64,000 bases of DNA. Source: Paraburkholderia silvatlantica. GTDB taxonomy: Bacteria > Pseudomonadota > Gammaproteobacteria > Burkholderiales > Burkholderiaceae. The stretch covers positions 62,001 through 126,000 of the forward strand of contig NZ_QEOL01000008.1 in NCBI RefSeq assembly GCF_003096715.1. Reading direction: 5' to 3'. Below, piece by piece: positions 1 to 9,165 of the stretch. The position numbers and the translations under genes were made by a program. The first letter of the stretch is position 1; every line of letters begins with the position of its first letter. A model generated the notes under the pieces. That model did no database searches. It was not told the DNA's origin and worked only from the letters and a program-made list of their open reading frames with translations.

Positions 1-923
1 TCGAGCGCCTGCATTTTGGCCTTCACTTCCTCGCCGACCTTCACGACGTTCACGCCCGAGCGCGCGCTAATGCCGATTGTCAAGGCATCCTGGCCGTTAT
101 AGCGGATGGCCTGCGTGGGCACGCTCGCGTAGCCGAAACGGACCCGGGCCACGTCGCCAAGCTGCAGTTCGCCTGGCGTCGTGCCAATGGGCAACGCGCG
201 AACGGCGGCGAGCGTGTCGAGCGTGCCGGTGGGGGAAAGACGCATGAGCTGGTCGCCCACGCGCTCGCGTCCCGCGCTGCGGATTTCGTTCTGCACGCCG
301 AGCGCCTGCGCAATGTCGTCCGACGAAAGATTGTTTGCGACCAGCAAGGACTGGTCGGCCGTGATCGTGACCTGCTCCTGCTGATTGCCGGCGATGACGA
401 TATCGGCCACGTCCGGAATGGTGAGCAACTCCTTGCGCAGGTCGCGAGCGTAGTCGAACAACTGCGACTGCGAATAGCCCTTGCCCGTGATGGCATAAAA
501 CATCCCGTACACGTCGCCGAAGCGGTCGAACACGATAGGCGGCCCCGCTCCCGGCGGCAAACGCGGCGTCACGTCGTTCACCTGGCGGCGCAACTGCTCC
601 CAGACCTGCTGCAACACCTTCGACGCATACTGGTCGCGAATCTGCACCCGGACTTCCGAGTAACCCGCCATCGAACGCGACCGGATGAAATCGACCTGCT
701 CCAGTTGCTGAACGGCGCTTTCCATGCGGTCAGTCACCTCGCTTTCGACCTGCCTCGCGCTCGCGCCAGGGTACAGCGTCACCACCACGGCGGTCTTGAT
801 CGTGAACTTCGGGTCTTCGAGCCGCCCGATGTCGATGTACGCGATGATGCCGCCGATCAACGACACCAGCGCAAGGGTCCAGGCAATCAGGGGCTTCTCG
901 ATTAACGCTCGCGCCAGGTTCAT
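1..923 (-). CDS. RND efflux permease, N-terminal part (runs off the window)
   Basis: This is the inner-membrane proton-driven pump of a tripartite RND efflux system. The visible part is the first ~307 residues: a short cytoplasmic start (MNLARALIEKPLIAWTL), the first membrane helix, then the motif GRLEDPKFTIKTAVV followed by YPGASA, both typical of the RND subfamily whose other two members in this window have EDPPFT at the same place. The C-terminal part lies beyond base 1. The ATG overlaps the adaptor stop by 4 nt (ATGA), so the two proteins are translationally coupled. The substrate cannot be told from the sequence. Confidence 0.9.
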   Translation of the reverse strand, partial: MNLARALIEKPLIAWTLALVSLIGGIIAYIDIGRLEDPKFTIKTAVVVTLYPGASARQVESEVTDRMESAVQQLEQVDFIRSRSMAGYSEVRVQIRDQYASKVLQQVWEQLRRQVNDVTPRLPPGAGPPIVFDRFGDVYGMFYAITGKGYSQSQLFDYARDLRKELLTIPDVADIVIAGNQQEQVTITADQSLLVANNLSSDDIAQALGVQNEIRSAGRERVGDQLMRLSPTGTLDTLAAVRALPIGTTPGELQLGDVARVRFGYASVPTQAIRYNGQDALTIGISARSGVNVVKVGEEVKAKMQAL

Positions 924-2044
924 GGGTTCGTTTCCAGTGGGCGAACTTCTTCGCCTTCGGACACGAACTGCGACCCGGCGGCCACTACCTGATCGCCTGC
1001 ACGCAACGCCCCGCTCACCACGGCGTCGTTCTGCCGGATCTCGTGCAGTTCGACTGCCGTGCGCTGCACGCGATGCGTTTGAGCGTCATATTTCCAGACC
1101 GCGCGGCTGCCGTCCGCGGCAACCGTCAACGCGTTCACCGGCACGGTCAAGGACGACTGCGCAGCAGCCGAGGCCGGCACGTCGATGCTCACGCGCAACG
1201 CCATGCCGGGCAGCAGCGTAAGCTGCTCGGGCCGCGCAAGCGAAAACAGCAGGCGATACACACTGCCCGCGGGCGTCGAAACGGTGGAGTGCTCGCGATA
1301 CACGAGCGGAAAGATCGTCGATGGCCGATCGGGCGGCCACGCCCGCGCCCGCAGCGCGCTGCCGAACGGAAGCGTTTCGGCGACGTTCTGCGGCAGCGCC
1401 ACGCCCACTTCCAGCCGCGCAGTCGCTTCGAGCGTGAAGACGGGAGCGCCTGCCTGCACCACCTGCTGCGTTTCGATGGTCCGCCGCGCGATGCGGCCGT
1501 CGAACGGCGCAAGTAGCTGGGTATTGCGCAGGTCGCGGCGCGCGAGATCGCGTTGCGCGCGCGCCATCTCGACCGCGGCCTTCAACTGATCGTAGGCCGC
1601 ACCGGAGAGAATGTTTTCGTCGTGCAGCGCGGACTTGCGCTTGAGGTCTTCGGCCAGCTGATTGTATTGGGCGTCCGCGCGCTGCACCTGAAGCCGGTAG
1701 GGCTCGTCGTCCACGCGGGCGAGCAGTTGGCCTTGCCGTACGCGCGCGCCGTCGAGCACCGCGATCTGCACGACGCGTCCTGGCACTTCGAATGCGATGG
1801 CGGAAACATTGGTCGTCTCGACCTGACCGGAGAACACGCGCAATGCGCTCGCGGCGCTGGTCCCGACGCTGACCAGTTCGACCATGCGCGGCTCGCTCTT
1901 TTGCGCGGTTGGCGCGGGCTTGCCACAGGCCGCGAGCACGGCGGCAGCGAGCACGGCGCACGCGCAACGACGAGCGCACGCGGACCGCTGCATCCCCGGT
2001 CTTGCGTTTGCGATTGAATCTGAAAAGGCATCCTGACCGCTCAT
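920..2044 (-). CDS. RND periplasmic adaptor (membrane fusion protein), lipoprotein
   Basis: HlyD/AcrA-type adaptor linking the RND permease encoded just downstream to an outer-membrane channel. It has a lipoprotein signal with lipobox LAAC near residue 40, then barrel-sandwich, alpha-hairpin and beta-barrel regions (for example DGARVRQGQLLARVDDEPY and LLAPFDGRIARR). Start choice: the ATG at 2044 has a GAGGG ribosome binding site 6-10 nt upstream; a farther ATG at 2074 and a nearer one at 1993 (which would give a more usual short signal) are also possible. No outer-membrane channel gene accompanies this pair inside the window. Confidence 0.88.
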   Translation of the reverse strand: MSGQDAFSDSIANARPGMQRSACARRCACAVLAAAVLAACGKPAPTAQKSEPRMVELVSVGTSAASALRVFSGQVETTNVSAIAFEVPGRVVQIAVLDGARVRQGQLLARVDDEPYRLQVQRADAQYNQLAEDLKRKSALHDENILSGAAYDQLKAAVEMARAQRDLARRDLRNTQLLAPFDGRIARRTIETQQVVQAGAPVFTLEATARLEVGVALPQNVAETLPFGSALRARAWPPDRPSTIFPLVYREHSTVSTPAGSVYRLLFSLARPEQLTLLPGMALRVSIDVPASAAAQSSLTVPVNALTVAADGSRAVWKYDAQTHRVQRTAVELHEIRQNDAVVSGALRAGDQVVAAGSQFVSEGEEVRPLETNP

Positions 2045-2485
2045 TCTTGCCCTCGCAATCAGTTGTCTCGTCATCGGCCGGCCGAATGCGCGTACACGCG
2101 TTAGCTAACGTTGCACAGCGAATGACCGATGCAAAAGTCAAACGATCTGACGCGAAGTGAGCATAACGGATTCTCTCGGGACGAATTTTGAACGCGTCAC
2201 GCTTGCGCGCAATGGCTGCGCCGGAGGCAAACTACCTTTCGCCGCCTCGATTGCCCCCCATTTTAATCGAGCAGGCGGAGCAACTTATGCCTCAGAGGTA
2301 CGCAGAAGCGCCGGCCGATTCCCGTCACGATGCATTCAAAGCTTACCGGACGGCGGCGGCGCCGCTCGCCCGCCCGATACATTGGGCTCCTGACTACTAT
2401 TGACTATGGGCACAAAAAGCGAGAGCGTATTGGCGTGGCATCAGGTTCGCTGTTGTCTCGATCAGATCAACAATCCGAGGTAACC
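2045..2485. other. Divergent intergenic region, no gene seen
   Basis: Between the leftward RND adaptor and the rightward SulP operon. Short ORFs here show no recognisable protein and lack good ribosome binding sites. It should hold both promoters. The one clear element is the perfect 12-bp palindrome at 2099-2110, listed separately. Confidence 0.5.
2099..2110. promoter_or_regulatory. 12-bp palindrome, candidate operator for the RND operon
   Basis: CGTTAGCTAACG is a perfect palindrome about 55 bp upstream of the adaptor start at 2044. The position fits an operator for a TetR-type repressor, but no regulator gene lies next to this pump inside the window. Confidence 0.35.
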
Positions 2486-2647
2486 ATGTGGATCTTCCGT
2501 GTCGATGAACCTCGTCTTGGGGTCATCCGTATTCGAGAATGGCGCCGCCGCGCGCATCACACAATCGGCCTTCTCGTCATGCTGCTGGGCGGCGCCACCC
2601 TCGGGCTGATCGCGCTCGATCAGTCCGGCAACTCGGCCGCACCATGA
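2486..2647 (+). CDS. Small single-pass membrane protein upstream of SulP
   Basis: A 53-residue protein starting MWIFRVDEPRL. A basic stretch (RIREWRRRAHH) is followed by one hydrophobic helix (TIGLLVMLLGGATLGLIAL), giving a predicted inner-membrane anchor. It has a good ribosome binding site (CCGAGG, 5 nt before the ATG at 2486). Its stop overlaps the SulP start as ATGA, which argues that it is really translated and coupled to SulP production. I do not recognise the family; a small accessory subunit or a coupling leader peptide are both possible. Confidence 0.6.
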   Translation: MWIFRVDEPRLGVIRIREWRRRAHHTIGLLVMLLGGATLGLIALDQSGNSAAP

Positions 2648-4389
2648 AACCCGCCGCTCCTGCACCGCACCGCCTGCCTCATCTGCCTTTCCTGCAAGGA
2701 CTTCTGCCCTTCGATCCCGCGCAACTGCCGCACGACATCATCGCCGGGATCACGCTGGCGGCACTCGGCATTCCTGAAGTAATGGGATACACGAAAATTG
2801 CCGGCACGCCCACCGTTACGGGCCTCTATACGATCCTGCTGCCGCTCGTGGCGTTCACGCTCTTTGGTGCGTCGCGTCAACTGGTCGTCGCGGCCGACTC
2901 CGCGACTGCCGCCATTCTCGCGGGTACGTTGACGGCCGTCGCCGCGGCAGGCAGCAAGGACTATGTCGCCCTGACGAGTAGCGTTGCCTTGACGGTCGCA
3001 GTGATGCTGCTGATCGCGCGTGTTTTTCGTCTGGGTTTTCTGGCCGACTTTCTTTCCCGCAGTGCGCTGATCGGATTCCTGACCGGCGTCGGCATCCAGG
3101 TCGCGGCAGGCGAGCTTGCCGGCCTGATCGGGCTCGCCAGGCAGGGGCATGGTCCGTTGATGCAGGTCGCATCCGCGTTGCAACGCGTGGCCGAGGCGAA
3201 CTATCCGACCACGATGCTCTCGATCGGCGTGCTCGTGGTGATCGTCGGCTGCAAGCGCTTCGTGCCTCGCGCACCGGGTGCGCTGATCGCCGTGATCGGC
3301 TCCATCGTGGCAAGCGGCGTGTTCAATTTCGCCGGACATGGCATCGCGGTGACGGGCGAAGTGCCCGGTGGACTCCCGTCATTGTTCCTTCCACCGTTGC
3401 ATATGGGCGCGATCAACCAGGTCCTGGTAACGGCAGCCTCATGCTTCATCGTCATCATTGCCCAGAGCGCGGCAACGGCACGCGCGTACGCCAACCGCTA
3501 TAACGAGAGGGGCGACGACAACGCCGATATCATCGGGCTCGCGGCCGCCAACGCGGCAGCGGCTTTCACGGGAACGTTCGTCGTGAACGGCAGCCCGACC
3601 AAGACCGAGATGCTCGACGACGCGGGCGGCCGCACCCAGGTCGCCCACCTCACGACAGCCGCTATCGTGCTGCTGGTGCTGCTATTTCTCACGAAACCGC
3701 TGAGTCTGCTTCCTGCCGCTGTGCTGTCGGCCATCGTGTTCATGATCGGCGTAAAACTGATCGACGTGAAAGGCATGGCCGAACTGTACCGCATGCAGAA
3801 GGACGAGCTGGTCGTGGCTCTGCTGACCGCGGGCGTAGTCGTGTTCGTCGACGTGATGCACGGCATTCTTGCTGCCGTCGTGCTGTCACTGATCGCGCAT
3901 GCGCGCCACAGCTACCGCTTGCGGACCCGGGTGCTAACGCCAGGCCCCGGCGATAGCTGGATCGCGCGACATGTCGAGCCCAATCTGCTCGCCGCGCCCG
4001 GTATCGTCGTCTACCGTTTCGAAGCAGACCTGTTCTATGCGAACACCGGCCGATTCACGGAAGAGGTGCTGAAGCTTGTCACCGAAGCGAGTCCAGGACT
4101 GCGCTGGGTGGTGATCGACGCATCGGAGATCAACAACATCGACTACACGGCAGGCAAGACCTTGATTCAGCTGGGCGGCGAGCTCGACAAGCACGGCGTG
4201 GGCATAGCCGCGGTCGCCCTCCCCACAGGCGTCCGACACGAAATCGAGCGGTACAAGGCGTTGCGTATGACCGGCGTGCATCGCGAGGTCTTTGCAACAG
4301 TCGAGGCCGCAATCGAAGCACTACGCGAACTTCCACCGCCTACTTCCTCATCTTCTCAGGGCGGGTCGTTTGAATCGAACAAGGAGTGA
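2644..4389 (+). CDS. SulP family anion transporter with STAS domain
   Basis: 581-residue inner-membrane transporter of the SLC26/SulP family, moving sulfate, bicarbonate or other anions. The N-terminal part has the family sequence around AGITLAALGIPEVMGYTKIAGTP, followed by about 12 hydrophobic segments. The C-terminal ~130 residues form a STAS domain (IVVYRFEADLFYANTGRF, then VIDASEINNIDYTAG). The start at 2644 overlaps the stop of the small upstream protein; an upstream in-frame ATG at 2539 would overlap that gene fully and is not preferred. DUF2252 follows 3 nt after the stop. The anion cannot be predicted. Confidence 0.92.
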   Translation: MKPAAPAPHRLPHLPFLQGLLPFDPAQLPHDIIAGITLAALGIPEVMGYTKIAGTPTVTGLYTILLPLVAFTLFGASRQLVVAADSATAAILAGTLTAVAAAGSKDYVALTSSVALTVAVMLLIARVFRLGFLADFLSRSALIGFLTGVGIQVAAGELAGLIGLARQGHGPLMQVASALQRVAEANYPTTMLSIGVLVVIVGCKRFVPRAPGALIAVIGSIVASGVFNFAGHGIAVTGEVPGGLPSLFLPPLHMGAINQVLVTAASCFIVIIAQSAATARAYANRYNERGDDNADIIGLAAANAAAAFTGTFVVNGSPTKTEMLDDAGGRTQVAHLTTAAIVLLVLLFLTKPLSLLPAAVLSAIVFMIGVKLIDVKGMAELYRMQKDELVVALLTAGVVVFVDVMHGILAAVVLSLIAHARHSYRLRTRVLTPGPGDSWIARHVEPNLLAAPGIVVYRFEADLFYANTGRFTEEVLKLVTEASPGLRWVVIDASEINNIDYTAGKTLIQLGGELDKHGVGIAAVALPTGVRHEIERYKALRMTGVHREVFATVEAAIEALRELPPPTSSSSQGGSFESNKE

Positions 4390-4392
4390 TGC

Positions 4393-5847
4393 GTGCCTGA
4401 TTCCGCTAACGCAAAGCGCGCCGCCTCCGGAGCGGATCTCGCTGCCCCGGCTACACCGGCAGTGCAGGAAGACCCATCCACACTATTTGCGGGGCGTGGC
4501 TCGCTCGCCGATCGCGTCAGACGGGGCAAGGCGGCTCGCCGGGAAACGCCGCGCGAGAAGCTCGCCGAATGCAAGATTGCCGATCGCGACCCGATCGCAC
4601 TGCTCGACGCTTCCAATGTGGGTCGGGTGACGGAATTGATACCCATCCGTTATGGACGGATGGTCGCGAGTCCGTTCGCGTTCTATCGCGGTGCGGCGCC
4701 GCTCATGGCATACGATCTGTCGAGGCTGCCACATTCCAGCGTGATCGTGCAATTGGGTGGCGATGCGCATCTGGCCAACTTCGGACTGTTCGCAAGCCCG
4801 GAGCGGCGCATTCTCTTCGGCCCCAACGACTTCGACGAGACGCTGCCTGGACCGTTCGACTGGGATGTGCGCAGACTCGCGACATCGTTTGCGATCGCTG
4901 CGCGCGAACGCGGCTTTGGCCTGCGTGACCAGCAAGGCATCGTGCGCCGGTTGTGCGGAACGTTCCGCCAACGGCTCGCCGACTTCAGCCGCATGGACAC
5001 GCTCGACGTCTGGTACTGCCAGTTCAAGGCGGCGAGCATGCTGGCCATTGCCGATTCGGTCGACGAAAGGAAGAAGGAACTGGCCGTCATCGAAAAGGCG
5101 AGCCAACAGTCGTCGCGTTCCGTAATGAGTCATGCGACCGAGATAATCAATGGCAAGCTGCGGATCAAGGAAGTCCCTCCGCTCGTGTACCACGTACCGC
5201 TGGAGAGCCCGCATGACAGCAAGCAGTACGACGCGATGGTACGGCGCTTCTTCGCCGACTACCGGCTGACGCTTCCCGACGACAGGCGCGCACTGTTCGA
5301 TCGATATGAACTGGTGGATGTCGCCATTCGTGTCGTCGGCATCGGGTCGGTCGGAACGCGTTGCTATGAGGCGCTTTTCATGGCCGACGGCGAGTGCCCG
5401 CTTTTCCTTCAACTCAAGGAGGCACGTGCTTCCGTACTGGAGGGTTATCTGCCGCCGAGCCGCTACCCCAATCATGGTCAACGGGTGGTCAACGGGCAGC
5501 GTCTGCTGCAGTCTGCCAGTGACATTTTCCTCGGCTGGTCCAAGATGCGCCACACCGGCAACGACTTCTATGTGAGGCAATTGCGCGACATGAAGGGCGC
5601 ATTCGACTTCACGACATTCGACGTTGAAGATCTCGGCGAGTATGCGGTTTCCTGCGCCCACGCTTTGGCCCATTCGATGGCGAAGGCAGGCGATCCCGCG
5701 TTGCTCAGCGGATATGCCGGCAAGTCGGCGGCATTCGACGAAGCCATCGTGCGCTTCTCGCTCGCCTACGCAGAACAAAATGAAACAGACTGGGCAGTTT
5801 TGAAAGCGGCAGTCAAGGCGGGACGCATTCAGGTCATTCGTCAATAG
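4393..5847 (+). CDS. DUF2252 family protein, kinase-like fold
   Basis: 484-residue cytoplasmic protein of the DUF2252 family. It starts at GTG 4393 with AAGGAG upstream, immediately after the SulP stop, so it belongs to that operon. The central part reads GGDAHLANFG and, about 25 residues on, NDFDETLPGPFDWDVRRLA. The HxxN then DFD pattern resembles the catalytic loop and metal site of aminoglycoside-phosphotransferase/choline-kinase-like proteins, so a small-molecule or protein phosphotransferase is plausible. The function of the family is unknown. Confidence 0.85.
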   Translation: MPDSANAKRAASGADLAAPATPAVQEDPSTLFAGRGSLADRVRRGKAARRETPREKLAECKIADRDPIALLDASNVGRVTELIPIRYGRMVASPFAFYRGAAPLMAYDLSRLPHSSVIVQLGGDAHLANFGLFASPERRILFGPNDFDETLPGPFDWDVRRLATSFAIAARERGFGLRDQQGIVRRLCGTFRQRLADFSRMDTLDVWYCQFKAASMLAIADSVDERKKELAVIEKASQQSSRSVMSHATEIINGKLRIKEVPPLVYHVPLESPHDSKQYDAMVRRFFADYRLTLPDDRRALFDRYELVDVAIRVVGIGSVGTRCYEALFMADGECPLFLQLKEARASVLEGYLPPSRYPNHGQRVVNGQRLLQSASDIFLGWSKMRHTGNDFYVRQLRDMKGAFDFTTFDVEDLGEYAVSCAHALAHSMAKAGDPALLSGYAGKSAAFDEAIVRFSLAYAEQNETDWAVLKAAVKAGRIQVIRQ

Positions 5848-5998
5848 GATTCGAGCGCCCCTTACCGATCAAGGGCCTGGTTGCCTGCGAAAACGGGCGT
5901 ATTCGGCCCTCGCGGCGGCCCTCGCAGCCTGCGCGCCGGTTCAGCGAGTACCACACGCCGCCATCGCGCCCTGACCCGTACTGTTCAGCGTCTCCACA

Positions 5999-6018
5999 AC
6001 TGTACCGGTACTGTACCG
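5999..6018 (+). promoter_or_regulatory. Tandem ACTGTACCG repeats upstream of the LysE-type exporter
   Basis: ACTGTACCG occurs twice (5999-6007 and 6010-6018), exactly 11 bp apart, about 60 bp before the exporter start at 6079. GTACCGGTAC inside it is also palindromic. Direct repeats one helical turn apart are a common arrangement for MocR/GntR-family regulators, and a MocR gene lies at 9166-10569. The pairing is inferred. Confidence 0.4.
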
Positions 6019-6078
6019 AAGACAGTCGATAAACTGGTTCCGTCGATTCTGTTTTCTCTTTCCGGAGCCCCTCGCATC

Positions 6079-6696
6079 ATGCTGCCCGAAATGCTCAGCG
6101 CGCTGCCCGCCGGCATGCTCTTCGTCGTGGTCACGAGCATCACGCCCGGCCCCAATAACACCATGTTGCTCGCTTCCGGCGTCAACTTCGGTTTTCGTCG
6201 CACAGTGCCGCACATTCTCGGCATTAGCGCGGGCGTTGTCGTGCTCATGCTCTCGGTGGGCTTCGGGCTTGGCCAGGTGTTCCGGCACGTCCCGTCGCTC
6301 TATACCGTGCTGGAGATCGTGAGCATTGCGTACCTGCTTTATCTCGCGTGGAAAATCGGCACCTCGGAAGACCTCAAGGTGAAGCGCGGCGAGCACCGGC
6401 CCATGCGCTTTCATGAGGCCATCGCGTTCCAGTGGGTCAATCCCAAGGCGTGGATGATGGTGCTCACGGCCGCCACCACGATCCGCCTTTCCGCGAACTT
6501 CGGCACCAATACGATGGCGATGGCCTTCCTGTTCTATGTGATCGGCCTGCCCTGCATCTGCATCTGGGCCGCGTTCGGCACGGGCATGCGGCGTTTTCTG
6601 TCGAATCCGCGGCGGCTGCGCGCTTTCAATCTCTTCATGGCGCTTTCGCTGCTCGTTTCGCTGTACCCGATGTTCGTGCACCTGCTGCAACATTAA
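6079..6696 (+). CDS. LysE/RhtB family amino-acid exporter
   Basis: 205-residue inner-membrane protein with about six hydrophobic helices. The N-terminal family signature is TSITPGPNNTMLLASGVNFG, and WVNPKAWMMVL follows in the middle, as in RhtB/LysE homoserine, threonine and lysine exporters. The start at ATG 6079 (GGAG 11 nt upstream) gives the usual family length; the reading frame is open further upstream but that part does not look like this family. It probably exports an amino acid or analogue; the substrate is not predictable. Confidence 0.88.
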   Translation: MLPEMLSALPAGMLFVVVTSITPGPNNTMLLASGVNFGFRRTVPHILGISAGVVVLMLSVGFGLGQVFRHVPSLYTVLEIVSIAYLLYLAWKIGTSEDLKVKRGEHRPMRFHEAIAFQWVNPKAWMMVLTAATTIRLSANFGTNTMAMAFLFYVIGLPCICIWAAFGTGMRRFLSNPRRLRAFNLFMALSLLVSLYPMFVHLLQH

Positions 6697-6780
6697 GACG
6701 GGCCGCCGCCCTTTCCCGGTTCAAATACCGCTTCAAACGCTACAATCGCAACCGGGAAACATGGGCGGCGGAGTCACACT

Positions 6781-9156
6781 TTGTCTGAGTTTGAAGCGGG
6801 TTTTATTCTCACCCGCCATTGGCGCGATACAGGCGAACACACCGAGGTCGACTTCTGGCTCGCGACCGACGCGGGGCCGCGCCAGCTGCGCCTGCGTCCC
6901 CAGCCCTCTGTCGCATTCGTGCCGGCCGCCCAGGAAGCCGAGGCCCGCGCCGCGCTGAAAGGCGACGCACGCACCGAGCTACGCCCGCTGAATCTGTGCG
7001 ACTTCCAGCGCCGCCCGGTGCTGGGGCTTTATTCGCCGCAATACCGCGCCCTGGCGGGGAACGCAAAGCGCCTCGCCAAAGCGGGCGTCGACGTCTACGA
7101 AGCCGATATCCAGCCGCCGGAGCGCTACATGATGGAGCGCTTCATCACGGCGCCCGTGCTGTTTCGCGGCGATGCGGGTAGCCAGGGCGAAAGCGGCGTG
7201 CTGCTCGACGGCGAGATGAAACCCGCCAACGGCTATCGCCCGCAGTTGAAACGGGTATCGCTCGACATCGAAACCAGCGCGCAGGGCGAGCTTTATTCGA
7301 TTGCGCTCGAAGGCTGCGGACAACGCCAGGTCTATATGCTCGGCCCCGCAAATGGCGACGCGAGCCAGGTCGACTTCGACTTCGAATACTGCGAAAGCCG
7401 CGCGCAGATGCTCGAACGCCTCAACGCTTGGATGGCGAAGCACGATCCCGACGCGATCATCGGCTGGAATCTCGTGCAGTTCGATTTGCGCGTGTTGCAC
7501 GCGCACGCCCAGCAAACCGGCGTGCCTCTGCGTCTTGGCCGCGGCGGCGAGGTCATGGAGTGGCGCGAGCACGGCATGCGGGAGAATCACTTCTTCGCAG
7601 GCGCCGCGGGCCGCCTCATCATCGACGGCATCGAGGCGCTGCGCTCGGCCACCTGGAGCTTTCCGTCGTTCAGCCTCGAATACGTCGCGCAGGCGCTGCT
7701 CGGCGAGGGCAAGTCGATCGACAATCCGTATCAGCGCATGGACGAGATCCAGCGCCGCTTCGACGAAGACAAACCCGCGCTGGCCACCTACAACCTCAAG
7801 GACTGCGAGCTGGTGACGCGCGTCTTCGAGAAAACCGGGCTGATGGCCTTTCTGCTCGAGCGCGCGTCCGTCACGGGGCTTCCCGTGGATCGCAGCGGCG
7901 GCTCGGTGGCCGCGTTCACGCATCTGTATCTGCCGAAAATGCATCGGCTCGGTTACGTCGCGCCGAATCTCGGCGACGTGGCGGGCGAAACCAGCCCCGG
8001 CGGCTTCGTCATGGACTCGCGCCCCGGCATCTACGATTCGGTGCTCGTGCTCGATTACAAGAGCCTCTACCCGTCGATCATCCGCACCTTCCTGATCGAT
8101 CCCGTCGGGCTCATCGAAGGTCTGGGCAGCCCCGGCGACGAAGCGTCCGTGCCCGGCTTTCTCGGCGCGCGCTTCTCGCGCGAGAAGCACTGTCTGCCGG
8201 AAATCGTGCGGCAGGTATGGGAGGGCCGCGAACAGGCGAAGCGGCAGCACAACGCCCCGCTTTCCCAGGCGCTCAAGATCATCATGAACGCGTTTTACGG
8301 CGTACTCGGATCAACGGGCTGCCGCTTCTTCGACCCGCGCCTCGCCTCTTCGATCACGATGCGCGGACACGAGATCATGCGCAGAACCCGTCAGCTCATC
8401 GAGGCGCAAGGCTACGACGTGATCTACGGCGACACCGACTCGACCTTCGTCTGGCTCAAGCACGCGCACAGCGAAGCCGACGCCGCGCGAACCGGCAAGC
8501 AGCTCGTCGAGCACGTCAATGCCTGGTGGAAGACCGAACTGCAGGAACGCTTCGGTCTCCAAAGCGCTCTGGAACTGCAGTTCGAACGCCATTACTCGCG
8601 CTTTCTCATGCCCACGGTGCGCGGCGCGGAAGAAGGCAGCAAAAAGCGTTACGCCGGCCTCACGCTTGCGAAAAACGGCGGCGTAGAAGTCGTGTTCAAG
8701 GGCCTCGAGACCGTGCGCACCGACTGGACGCCGCTCGCGCAGGAGTTCCAGCGCGAGCTATACCGGCGCATTTTCCAGCGCGAGCCCTATGTAGAGTACA
8801 TCCGCGACTATGTGCGGCGCACGCTCAATGGCGAACTGGACGACCAGCTCGTCTACCGCAAGCGCTTGCGGCGGCCGCTCGTCGAGTACCGGCGCAACGT
8901 GCCTCCGCACGTGCGGGCGGCGCGCGTCGCGGACGAGTTCAATCGCGCGAAAGGCCGCCCGCTCCAGTATCAGAACGGCGGCTGGATCAGCTACGTGATG
9001 ACGACCGCCGGCCCCGAGCCGCTCGAAACGCTGGGTTCGCCGCTCGACTACGCGTTCTATGTGAGCCGCCAGCTACAGCCCGTTGCGGACGCAATCCTGC
9101 CCTTCCTGCGCGAGGATTTCGATACGCTGATGTCGGGGCAGCAGAGTTTGTTTTGA
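6781..9156 (+). CDS. polB: DNA polymerase II (family B)
   Basis: 791-residue family B DNA polymerase, used in damage tolerance and restart of stalled forks. Exonuclease motifs: LDIETS near residue 160, [12 protein letters not shown] near 225, and YNLKDCEL near 340. Polymerase motifs: [11 protein letters not shown] near 425 (motif A), [13 protein letters not shown] near 500 (motif B), [10 protein letters not shown] near 550 (motif C). All catalytic acidic residues are present. The start is a TTG at 6781 with GGAG 7 nt upstream. Length matches the E. coli enzyme. A LexA site was not found by eye. Confidence 0.95.
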   Translation: MSEFEAGFILTRHWRDTGEHTEVDFWLATDAGPRQLRLRPQPSVAFVPAAQEAEARAALKGDARTELRPLNLCDFQRRPVLGLYSPQYRALAGNAKRLAKAGVDVYEADIQPPERYMMERFITAPVLFRGDAGSQGESGVLLDGEMKPANGYRPQLKRVSLDIETSAQGELYSIALEGCGQRQVYMLGPANGDASQVDFDFEYCESRAQMLERLNAWMAKHDPDAIIGWNLVQFDLRVLHAHAQQTGVPLRLGRGGEVMEWREHGMRENHFFAGAAGRLIIDGIEALRSATWSFPSFSLEYVAQALLGEGKSIDNPYQRMDEIQRRFDEDKPALATYNLKDCELVTRVFEKTGLMAFLLERASVTGLPVDRSGGSVAAFTHLYLPKMHRLGYVAPNLGDVAGETSPGGFVMDSRPGIYDSVLVLDYKSLYPSIIRTFLIDPVGLIEGLGSPGDEASVPGFLGARFSREKHCLPEIVRQVWEGREQAKRQHNAPLSQALKIIMNAFYGVLGSTGCRFFDPRLASSITMRGHEIMRRTRQLIEAQGYDVIYGDTDSTFVWLKHAHSEADAARTGKQLVEHVNAWWKTELQERFGLQSALELQFERHYSRFLMPTVRGAEEGSKKRYAGLTLAKNGGVEVVFKGLETVRTDWTPLAQEFQRELYRRIFQREPYVEYIRDYVRRTLNGELDDQLVYRKRLRRPLVEYRRNVPPHVRAARVADEFNRAKGRPLQYQNGGWISYVMTTAGPEPLETLGSPLDYAFYVSRQLQPVADAILPFLREDFDTLMSGQQSLF

Positions 9157-9165
9157 ACGCGCGCC

